Positions 17,877-24,118 of a DNA stretch of 53,144 nucleotides are shown one piece after another. The notes below the pieces were generated by a model. The model had not been told where the DNA came from. It did not search any database and saw only the letters and a program-made list of their open reading frames with translations. A program made the translations under genes and the position numbers. Position 1 is the first letter of the stretch; the number at the start of each line of letters is the position of its first letter. This DNA comes from an uncultured Oscillospiraceae bacterium. GTDB lineage: Bacteria; Bacillota; Clostridia; Oscillospirales; Oscillospiraceae. Location of the stretch: NCBI GenBank assembly GCA_947629795.1, contig CANRFC010000018.1, positions 1 to 53,144 on the forward strand. The letters are read 5' to 3'.

Positions 17877-18378
17877 TTTGTGGCCTGATTTTGAAAACTG
17901 TTCGATAGAAGCAAATAACTCAATTGAGATTTTGCGCAACCAAGCGAGAGAGATTAGTAAAAAAACGGGGAAGGCTGTCAAAGCAACATTTTCAAAATTG
18001 GAATACAAACAAGGGCCGCTGGCAGCGTCAGTTGCAATGAAGCAAGTGATTGGCGCATTGAGTTCGACCACATATGAAGAATTGTTGGATGAAGAACTCC
18101 AAGGGAAAGAAGATGCAAATAAAATTTTTTCAGTTACCAGATACAAGTTTGAAATATATAATGATGAATATCGATTTCGCCTTTTTGTACTAGAAAACAG
18201 AGAGGTATTTCCTGTGCGCCTTATAATTGATGATGGAATATGTGAAGAAATAGGGTATAAGAACCGTTCGGATATCATGAGCAATGAACAATTGGAGGAT
18301 GTTCTTCAGGAAATATTTTGCAGTTCAAAGGTTCGGTCAATAGTTATACGGATGATTCAGGCTAAGACAACGGAGTAG
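17869..18378 (+). CDS. Hypothetical partner of the EEP protein
   Basis: 169 residues, not recognised. The N-terminal 65 residues are predicted helical (NNSIEILRNQAREISKKTG), and the C-terminal part alternates strands and helices (YKFEIYNDEYRFRLFVLE, then VFPVRLIIDDGI). No membrane segment or catalytic motif is visible. The frame continues upstream, but the ATG at 17869 follows GAAAGGGG and overlaps the EEP gene end by 8 nt, so the two genes are translationally coupled. The tight coupling suggests a complex or a toxin-like/immunity-like or sensor/effector relationship (inference). Confidence 0.72.
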   Translation: MRDLWPDFENCSIEANNSIEILRNQAREISKKTGKAVKATFSKLEYKQGPLAASVAMKQVIGALSSTTYEELLDEELQGKEDANKIFSVTRYKFEIYNDEYRFRLFVLENREVFPVRLIIDDGICEEIGYKNRSDIMSNEQLEDVLQEIFCSSKVRSIVIRMIQAKTTE

Positions 18379-18396
18379 GTAGAGAGATTAAAAAGA

Positions 18397-18438
18397 AAAG
18401 CACTATTGTGGCAACCTGCCACAATAGTGCTTTATTTT
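18397..18438. terminator. Terminator of the EEP pair, shared with the HTH gene
   Basis: AAAGCACTATTGTGGC (18397-18412) pairs perfectly with GCCACAATAGTGCTTT (18418-18433), followed by ATTTT. It serves the plus-strand EEP pair and, by symmetry, may also end the convergent HTH gene, whose stop codon lies at 18432-18434. Compared with 16903-16939 the stem shows compensatory base changes. Confidence 0.88.
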
Positions 18439-18647
18439 ACTGCAGTTTGATTAGGCGTGTGCTGCATGATGTCCTCTACCTGGCAATCAAGGATCTCACA
18501 AAGATCATCAATAGTGGCCACGGTGACATTGCGGTTTTGTTTGAGGGAGTCGAGGGTACCCCGGCTAAACCCATAGTCCTTTAGGAGCGAATAAGTTGAA
18601 ATACCCTTCCGCTTCATCGTCTCCCAAAGAGGAGCATAAGTGATAAT
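18432..18647 (-). CDS. Small XRE/Cro-type HTH regulator with probable ATT start
   Basis: 71 residues. The helix-turn-helix covers about 13-50 (GISTYSLLKDYGFSRGTLDS), and the end DLCEILDCQVEDIMQ is typical of short Cro/CI-like proteins in Clostridia. The open frame reaches an ATG at 18734, but a minus-strand TATAAT lies at 18677-18672, so that ATG would be upstream of the transcript. GGGAGGTG (18661-18654) is 6 nt before an ATT codon at 18647, giving the family-typical start ITYAPLW. A GTG at 18656 is an alternative. Divergent from the lipoprotein gene, with an operator-like palindrome between them. Confidence 0.75.
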   Translation of the reverse strand: MITYAPLWETMKRKGISTYSLLKDYGFSRGTLDSLKQNRNVTVATIDDLCEILDCQVEDIMQHTPNQTAVK

Positions 18648-18693
18648 AGCGACCACCTCCCTCTGGTCACTATTATATTTTCTGCCACCCCTC

Positions 18694-18722
18694 TTGAATA
18701 TTCCCGATATACCGGGTATAAT
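18694..18722 (+). promoter_or_regulatory. Promoter/operator of the island lipoprotein gene
   Basis: TTGAAT (18694-18699), a 17-nt spacer and TATAAT (18717-18722). The spacer and -10 carry the palindrome ATTCCCG-N6-CGGGTAT, which would place a repressor dimer on the promoter. The divergent HTH gene is the obvious candidate regulator. Confidence 0.75.
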
Positions 18723-18754
18723 GGGAGCACTCAATGAAGGGGAGTCACTTAATT

Positions 18755-19435
18755 ATGAAAAGTAGAAAAATTCGGCGTACAGTTTTATTTCCTTTAGTCC
18801 TGTCATGCTGCCTAACACTGATGTGTTCGTGTGGGGAGGCGAATAGTGGCGGGACGGCTGCAACCCAAACGCCGCAGCCAGGCAAGGAAGTGACAGCGAT
18901 CATACTTTCTTCCGAAACTATCGAAATAACAGTAGGTGATACCTATCAGATGACATATATGGTTCTTCCTGATGGAGCAGCAGATCAAACATTGGCCTGG
19001 AAGTCTACTGATGAGGCAAAAGTGATTGTGGATGAGGTGGGCATCATTACCGCAGTTGAAGAGGGGCAGGCGAATATAATTGTTTCAACTGAGAATGGTG
19101 TGTACGCCACGTGTAAAGTGACTGTAAAAGAGCCATCTGCTTATGATAGGCTGGATGAAGATGAAAAGGAATTGGTAGATGCGCTGCTGGCAGGAATAGA
19201 TAAGTTTTATGATCCTGGATCGGTTAGCCTTAAATATGCTTATCATCATGGCACTGGAGATTCTTGGGCAATAACGGTGTCTGCACAGAATCAGATGGGT
19301 GGGTACAGTGAAAAGGATTACAATTTGTATGAGGATGGAAGACTGGAAGAGCCAGTTTTTAATCATGTGCGTATGCCGGGGAATTATTATGACCTTGATT
19401 TAGTGAACGAAGCTATCAAGGAATGTACCAATTAG
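18755..19435 (+). CDS. Lipoprotein with bacterial Ig-like (BIG2) domain
   Basis: 226 residues. The signal peptide ends in a lipobox-like LMCSC at about residues 23-27, the mature protein starting at the last Cys. After a Gly/Thr/Pro linker comes a BIG2-type Ig fold (about 48-126) with the marks ITVGDTYQMTY, LAWKSTDEAK and GIITAVEEGQANI. A C-terminal domain of about 95 residues, rich in Tyr and Asp, is not recognised. The ATG at 18755 follows AAGGGGAG; an earlier in-frame ATG at 18734 lies too near the -10. Probable surface-exposed cargo protein. Confidence 0.85.
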   Translation: MKSRKIRRTVLFPLVLSCCLTLMCSCGEANSGGTAATQTPQPGKEVTAIILSSETIEITVGDTYQMTYMVLPDGAADQTLAWKSTDEAKVIVDEVGIITAVEEGQANIIVSTENGVYATCKVTVKEPSAYDRLDEDEKELVDALLAGIDKFYDPGSVSLKYAYHHGTGDSWAITVSAQNQMGGYSEKDYNLYEDGRLEEPVFNHVRMPGNYYDLDLVNEAIKECTN

Positions 19436-19440
19436 CAAAA

Positions 19441-19481
19441 AAAAACTCCGCTCAGGGCTGTGGCCCGGGGCGGAGTTTTAG
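19441..19481 (+). terminator. Terminator of the island lipoprotein gene
   Basis: AAAACTCCGC (19442-19451) pairs with GCGGAGTTTT (19470-19479) with an inner GGGC/GCCC stem. The A-run before and T-run after make it usable in both directions. Confidence 0.88.
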
Positions 19482-19716
19482 CAAGTCGTTTAGATGCCGA
19501 TTGAAATTGACAAAATGAATGGAATGGTATATCATGAATAATCAGTTGGAGAGGCGTACGCTGAAGACAGCCTTTCTACTACCCCAAATTCTACCCCATT
19601 TGCCTACAACAAGACGGCACATGACGAAACAAGACGAAAGGCAAAATCCAGTGGTACCAAGGAGTTCAGCATATGATGAAACATGATAAAGCAAGACGAA
19701 CCCCACCTGCAAAAAT

Positions 19717-19731
19717 CCCCACGATGAAGCC
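19717..19731 (+). other. Putative attR core, displaced lysS 3' end
   Basis: CCCCACGATGAAGCC, 14 of 15 identical to 15362-15376. Read on to 19743 in the lysS phase it gives PTMKPLDK and a TAA stop, which is a better family-like lysS C-terminus than the present PTMKPID. Confidence 0.65.
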
Positions 19732-19755
19732 CCTGGACAAGTAAAGACCCTTCCG

Positions 19756-19785
19756 GAAAGACGCCCTCGGGGCGTCTTTCCTTTA
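19756..19785 (+). terminator. Terminator, probably the original lysS terminator
   Basis: GAAAGACGCCC (19756-19766) and GGGCGTCTTTC (19770-19780) form a perfect 11-bp stem with a 3-nt loop. It lies 12 nt after the displaced lysS stop and is GC-rich like the flanking chromosome. Confidence 0.8.
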
Positions 19786-19885
19786 CCCTCCGGCCCGGCG
19801 GGGAAAAACTTATTGCAATCCGTCCCGGGGGGTGTTATCCTTATAACAAACTGGACCCATCCATTGCCAGGGAGGAGGCCACCCT

Positions 19886-21268
19886 TTGCTGGAACGGCTT
19901 TTTCGCTTCATCCGGGACCGTTTTATCCGCTCCCGCCGCCTCAACGCCACCCGGCTGGTGGCCCTGTCCTTCGGGGCCATCATCCTGGTGGGAACGCTGC
20001 TGCTCACCCTGCCCATCGCCGCCCGCAGCGGGGAGAGCCAGGGGTTCTTCACCGCCCTGTTCACCGCCACCTCGGCCACCTGTGTCACCGGGCTGGTGGT
20101 GGCCGACACCGCCCTGACCTGGTCGCCCTTCGGCCAGGCGGTGATCCTGCTGATGATCCAATTGGGCGGCCTGGGCTTCATGACGGTCATCACCCTCATC
20201 TCCCTGGCGGCCCACCGGCGCATCGGCCTGTCCGAGCGGCTCTTGATCGTCTCCACCCTCAACCTCAACGAGCTGGACGGGGTGGTGCGGGTGGTGCGCC
20301 ACGCCCTGATGGGCACCGCCCTCTTCGAGCTGGCGGGGGCCGCCCTGCTGGCGGTGCGGATGATCCCCCGCTTCGGCCTTTTCCGGGGCCTCTGGCACGC
20401 CCTTTTCCACTCGGTTTCCGCCTTCTGCAACGCCGGTTTTGACCTCCAGGGGGCCGATTCGGGCCCCTTCTCCAGCCTGGCCGGCTACGCCGACGACCCC
20501 CTGGTCCTGCTCACCACCGCCGCCCTCATCATCGTGGGCGGCCTGGGCTTCTTCGTGTGGGAGGACATCCTGAAGAACAGGAGCTGGAAAAAGCTGACCC
20601 TCTACTCCAAGCTGGTCCTGGCCATCACCGCCGCCTTGCTGATCTTCGGCACGGTGTTCTTCCTCCTCAACGAGAGCTCCAACTCCGCCACCCTGGGGGC
20701 CATGACGGCGGGGGAGAAGGGGCTCAACGCCTTCTTCCAGTCGGCCACCCTGCGCACCGCCGGCTTCAACGTGCTGGACCAGGGGGCCCTCCGGGACGAC
20801 TCCCAGGTGATGAGCTGCATCCTCATGCTCATCGGCGGTTCCTCGGGCTCCACCGCCGGCGGCATGAAGACGGTGACCGCCTGGGTGCTCCTCATGGTCC
20901 TCTTCACCGGCCTGCGGGGCCGCTCCTCCATCGTCTTCCGGGGCCGGACCCTGCCCACCCACCGGGCGGTGAGCGCCGTGACCCTCTTCCTCATGGTCCT
21001 GCTCCTCTTCCTGGGCGGGTCCATGATCCTCACGGTGATGGACGGCGTGCCCTTCCTCCCCGCGGCCTTCGAGACCGCCTCGGCCCTGGGCACCGTGGGG
21101 CTCACTACCGGCTTGACCCCGGGGCTCTCCCGGGCATCCCAGGTGCTGCTCATCCTCTTCATGTACACCGGCCGGGTGGGGGTGCTCTCCTTCTCCATCG
21201 GCTTTCTGACCCGCCCCAAGGACACCCTGGACATCCGCTATCCCGAGTTCAGCATCATGGTAGGCTGA
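19886..21268 (+). CDS. ktrB: Ktr/Trk-type potassium uptake membrane subunit
   Basis: Membrane subunit of a K+ uptake system, 460 residues, with four M1-pore-M2 repeats. The four selectivity-filter segments are visible as TSATCVTGL, SAFCNAGF, SATLRTAGF and ASALGTVGL, each with its conserved Gly. The intramembrane loop GGSSGSTAGGMKT is also typical. The start is the TTG at 19886, 7 nt after GGAGGAGG; no ATG is suitably placed. ktrA follows 19 nt later. Confidence 0.94.
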   Translation: MLERLFRFIRDRFIRSRRLNATRLVALSFGAIILVGTLLLTLPIAARSGESQGFFTALFTATSATCVTGLVVADTALTWSPFGQAVILLMIQLGGLGFMTVITLISLAAHRRIGLSERLLIVSTLNLNELDGVVRVVRHALMGTALFELAGAALLAVRMIPRFGLFRGLWHALFHSVSAFCNAGFDLQGADSGPFSSLAGYADDPLVLLTTAALIIVGGLGFFVWEDILKNRSWKKLTLYSKLVLAITAALLIFGTVFFLLNESSNSATLGAMTAGEKGLNAFFQSATLRTAGFNVLDQGALRDDSQVMSCILMLIGGSSGSTAGGMKTVTAWVLLMVLFTGLRGRSSIVFRGRTLPTHRAVSAVTLFLMVLLLFLGGSMILTVMDGVPFLPAAFETASALGTVGLTTGLTPGLSRASQVLLILFMYTGRVGVLSFSIGFLTRPKDTLDIRYPEFSIMVG

Positions 21269-21287
21269 CACGACAAGGAGGACATCT

Positions 21288-21947
21288 ATGAAGACATTTG
21301 TGGTCATCGGCCTGGGCCGCTTTGGCACCGCCATCGCCACCGAGCTGGCATCCCTGGGCCATGAGGTGCTGGCCATCGACGCCTCGGAGACCAACGTCCA
21401 GCGGGTGGCCGACCAGGTCACCCACGCCGTCATCGCCGACGCCCGGGACGCCGCCGTCCTCAAGGCCCTGGGGGTGCGCAACTACGACTGCGCCATCGTG
21501 GCCCTGGGCAGCGACGTGGGCAACTCCGCCCTGGTCACCCTCAACCTCAAGGAGCTGGGGATGAAGCAGGTCATCTGCAAGGCCCAGAGCCACGTCCACC
21601 GCAAGGTGCTGGAGAAGATCGGCGCCGACCGGGTGGTCTTCCCCGAGCATGAGATGGGGGTCAAGCTGGCCCAGGGCCTCTCCTCTTCCAACGTCCTGAA
21701 TTTCATCGAGCTCTCCGACGACTTCTCCATCGTGGAGCTCTCCGCCCCCGCCTCCTGGCGGGGCAGGACCATCATGGCCCTGGACGTGCGCAACAAGTTC
21801 CACGTGAACATCATCGCTATCCGCCCCGCTGACCACGCCGAGGCCCTGAACGTGGCCCCCGGCGGCGGCTACGCCATCCGGGAGGGGGACAACGTGGTGG
21901 TCCTGGGCCGCAGCGAGGACGTCAACGCCCTTCATGAGGTGAAGTAG
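21288..21947 (+). CDS. ktrA: Ktr/Trk-type potassium uptake regulatory subunit (RCK)
   Basis: Cytoplasmic regulatory subunit that gates KtrB in response to nucleotides. 219 residues with one RCK_N Rossmann domain (GLGRFG near residues 8-13, acidic ID near 29-30) and one RCK_C domain (about 135-219). A single N/C pair is the KtrA arrangement, while E. coli TrkA has two. AAGGAGGA precedes the ATG. Sits between ktrB and the SpoU gene, which starts 2 nt after its stop. Confidence 0.94.
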   Translation: MKTFVVIGLGRFGTAIATELASLGHEVLAIDASETNVQRVADQVTHAVIADARDAAVLKALGVRNYDCAIVALGSDVGNSALVTLNLKELGMKQVICKAQSHVHRKVLEKIGADRVVFPEHEMGVKLAQGLSSSNVLNFIELSDDFSIVELSAPASWRGRTIMALDVRNKFHVNIIAIRPADHAEALNVAPGGGYAIREGDNVVVLGRSEDVNALHEVK

Positions 21948-21949
21948 TC

Positions 21950-22702
21950 ATGGAGACCATCACCAGCCGCCAGAACCCCCTCTTTCAGACCATCCGCAAG
22001 CTCAATTCCTCCGCTGCCTTCCGCCGGCAGAAGGGCCTTTTTGTCTGCGAGGGCCCCAAGCTGCTGGAGGAGGCGGTGAAGTGGGGGACGGAGATACACA
22101 CCGTCGTGGTATCCCAGGGCTACCCCGGCCCTCTGCCCCCGGCGGAGCGGACGGTGGAGACGCCCCCCGATGTGCTCTCCTCCCTGTGCGACACCCGCAC
22201 CCCCCAAGGGGTGCTTTTCACCTGTGCCCTGCCCGACACCGCCCGCCCCCTGGAGCCCACGGGCAGGCGGTATCTGGTGCTGGACGGCGTTCAGGACCCA
22301 GGCAATCTGGGCACCATCTGGCGCACCGCCGACGCCCTGGGCTGTGACGGGCTCATTCTGGTCCAGCTCTGCGCCGACCCATTTTCCCCCAAGGCGGTGC
22401 GCGCCACCATGGGGGCCTGCTTCCGTCTGCCGGTCTGGCAGACCGGCCTTGCGGAACTGGAGCGCTTCTGCGCCCGGGCGGGGCTTCCCCTCTACGCCAC
22501 CGCCCTCCGGGAGGACACCGAGGACGTGCGCAGCGTGGACTTGAAGCACGCCGCCGTGGTCATCGGCAGCGAGGGCCGGGGCGTTTCGGCGGAGATGCTC
22601 GCCCTGTGCCAAAAGACCCTGAAGATCCCCATGGAGGCCCGGTGCGAGTCCCTCAACGCCGCCGTGGCGGCCGCCGTGGTCCTCTGGGAGGGGTACCGGT
22701 AA
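21950..22702 (+). CDS. SpoU-family (TrmH) RNA 2'-O-methyltransferase
   Basis: SAM-dependent enzyme expected to methylate ribose 2'-OH in rRNA or tRNA. 250 residues: an N-terminal L30e-like substrate-binding domain (about 1-95), then the knotted SPOUT core with motif 1 (DGVQDPGNLGTIWRTADALG), motif 2 (VIGSEGRGV) and motif 3 (KIPMEARCESLNAAVAAAV). The exact nucleotide target cannot be assigned. It begins 2 nt after ktrA, so it shares that transcript. Confidence 0.92.
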   Translation: METITSRQNPLFQTIRKLNSSAAFRRQKGLFVCEGPKLLEEAVKWGTEIHTVVVSQGYPGPLPPAERTVETPPDVLSSLCDTRTPQGVLFTCALPDTARPLEPTGRRYLVLDGVQDPGNLGTIWRTADALGCDGLILVQLCADPFSPKAVRATMGACFRLPVWQTGLAELERFCARAGLPLYATALREDTEDVRSVDLKHAAVVIGSEGRGVSAEMLALCQKTLKIPMEARCESLNAAVAAAVVLWEGYR

Positions 22703-22746
22703 CCGGGCCGGGAAACACCTGCCCATGAAAAAAGGAGGTCCTGACT

Positions 22747-24009
22747 GTGGCAAACCTGAACTATTTCCTCTGGCTCACCACCCGCAAGGGCTTCCAGCCC
22801 GCCGAGACCTGGGCGGTGCTCCAGTTCTTCGGGACCCCCGAGCGGGCCTATTACGCCGCCCCCGAGGAGTACGACCTGCTGGGTCTCCCCGCGGGGAAGC
22901 AGGCCGCCCTGTTGGACAAGGACCTCTCGGAGGCCGAGGACATTTTGGCCCAGTGTGAGCGCCTGCACATCAACATCATGACCATCCAGGACGCCGACTA
23001 CCCCGAGCGTCTGGGCCAGATCGACGACCCGCCCTGCGTCCTCTACTGGAAGGGCCGGCCCCTCCGCCTGGATGACGCCCTCACCGTGGGGGTGGTGGGC
23101 ACCCGTTCCTGTACGCCCTACGGGGAGGAGATGGCGGGGAAGCTGGGCCTGGAGCTGGCCCGGGCCGGCTGCACTCTCGTCTCGGGCATGGCCGAGGGCA
23201 TCGATGCCGCGGGCATCCGGGGCGCCCTCCAGGCCGGGGGCACGGTGGTCAGCGTCCTGGGCGGCGGCATCGACGTGGTCTATCCCAAGCAGCACCGCTG
23301 GCTCTACCAGGACGTGATGGCGGCGGGCACCCTTCTCTCGGAGTACCCGCCGGGGACCGAGCACGCCGGTTTCCACTTTCCCATCCGCAACCGCATCCTC
23401 AGCGGATTGTCCCTGGGGGTGGCCGTGGTGGAGGCGGGGGAGCCCAGCGGCGCCCTCATCACCGCCCGGCTGGCCCTGGACCAGAACCGGGAGGTCTTTG
23501 CCTTCCCCGGCCCCGCCAACGGCCCGGCCAGCGTGGGGACCAACCGCCTCATCCAGCGGGGCGAGGCCAAGCTCATCCTCTCGGTGGGAGATATCCTGGA
23601 GGAGCTCGCTCCCCTCTTCCCCGGCCGGGTGAAGCTCCAGGAGCCCATGGACGAGGAGGAGGCCGCCCAGCGCCTGGCGGCAGTCCGGCCCCTGCCCCGG
23701 GGCCCGGAGCGCCGCCGCGCCGCCCCCAAGGCCGAGAGAGAAAAAACCGAAAAAGAGGAAAAAGAGGTTGACAAGACCCCACAGCGGGCATATATTTCTT
23801 TGTCAGACGACCCCGAGGCCTTCACCGACGACGAGCGCGCCGTCCTCCTGGCCCTCCGGGATAAGCCCCTGACGGCGGACGAACTCACCGAGGCGGCCCA
23901 GATCCCCGCCCGGCGGGCTCTGTCGGCCCTGACCATGCTCCAGGTCCGCTCCCTGGTGGAGGAGCGGACGGGCAAGCGGTTTTACGCCTGTGTCATCCTG
24001 ACTCCGTAA
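22747..24009 (+). CDS. dprA: DNA processing protein DprA
   Basis: Protects incoming single-stranded DNA and loads RecA in natural transformation. 420 residues with an N-terminal SAM-like helical region, the Rossmann (LOG-like) core with GTRSCTPYG, SGMAEGIDAAG, GGGIDVVYP and EYPPGTEH, a charged Lys/Glu linker (about 325-345), and a C-terminal winged-helix domain (about 355-420). The start is GTG at 22747 after AAAGGAGG. Next to topA, as in many Firmicutes. Confidence 0.95.
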   Translation: MANLNYFLWLTTRKGFQPAETWAVLQFFGTPERAYYAAPEEYDLLGLPAGKQAALLDKDLSEAEDILAQCERLHINIMTIQDADYPERLGQIDDPPCVLYWKGRPLRLDDALTVGVVGTRSCTPYGEEMAGKLGLELARAGCTLVSGMAEGIDAAGIRGALQAGGTVVSVLGGGIDVVYPKQHRWLYQDVMAAGTLLSEYPPGTEHAGFHFPIRNRILSGLSLGVAVVEAGEPSGALITARLALDQNREVFAFPGPANGPASVGTNRLIQRGEAKLILSVGDILEELAPLFPGRVKLQEPMDEEEAAQRLAAVRPLPRGPERRRAAPKAEREKTEKEEKEVDKTPQRAYISLSDDPEAFTDDERAVLLALRDKPLTADELTEAAQIPARRALSALTMLQVRSLVEERTGKRFYACVILTP

Positions 24010-24051
24010 GCCCCTTCCTCCCGCCGAGGGAGAGAAAAGGAGACATTTTCC

Positions 24052-24081
24052 TTGCAAAATCCGCCAAAATTGTGCTATGCT
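24052..24081 (+). promoter_or_regulatory. Promoter of topA
   Basis: TTGCAA (24052-24057), an 18-nt spacer and TATGCT (24076-24081) with a TGC extended -10. The -10 overlaps the first in-frame ATG of the topA frame (24077), which excludes that codon as the start. Confidence 0.6.
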
Positions 24082-24118
24082 GATAGGACGCGAAAGAAAT
24101 CAGACGTGGAGTGATATT

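Larger units (their letters stand above)
15362..19731. mobile_element. AT-rich genomic island integrated in the 3' end of lysS
   Basis: About 4.4 kb with base composition and codon use clearly more AT-rich than both flanks. It is bounded by a 15-nt direct repeat (14/15 identical) from the lysS 3' end. Just inside each end are related sub-terminal repeats: a 22-nt CCAGTGGT-type block (15401-15422 and 19648-19669, 18/22 identical) and TACTACCCCA-type blocks (15441-15463 and 19577-19601). These resemble integrase arm sites. The displaced lysS terminator lies at 19756. Six cargo genes and no integrase, transposase or relaxase are present, so the island is a remnant or is moved in trans. Confidence 0.72.
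19436..19885. other. Gene-free right end of the island and junction
   Basis: Holds the lipoprotein terminator (19441-19481), TACTACCCCA-type repeats (19577-19601), several short AAACAAGACGA-like repeats (19609-19700), the 22-nt CCAGTGGT block (19648-19669), the displaced lysS end (19717-19743) and its terminator (19756-19785). No gene is supported. Confidence 0.7.

Noticed and set aside
18648-18734. N-terminal extension of the HTH gene to the ATG at 18734
   Set aside because: It lies upstream of the likely minus-strand -10 and would include a 29-residue basic segment not seen in this type of short regulator.
15387-19885. Integrase, transposase or relaxase gene in the island
   Set aside because: None of the island reading frames shows the R-H-R-Y, Ser-recombinase, DDE or HUH motifs.
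19841-21481. Minus-strand open frame opposite ktrB and ktrA
   Set aside because: Ktr subunits on the plus strand show all expected motifs; the opposite frame is Gly/Glu/His-rich mirror sequence.
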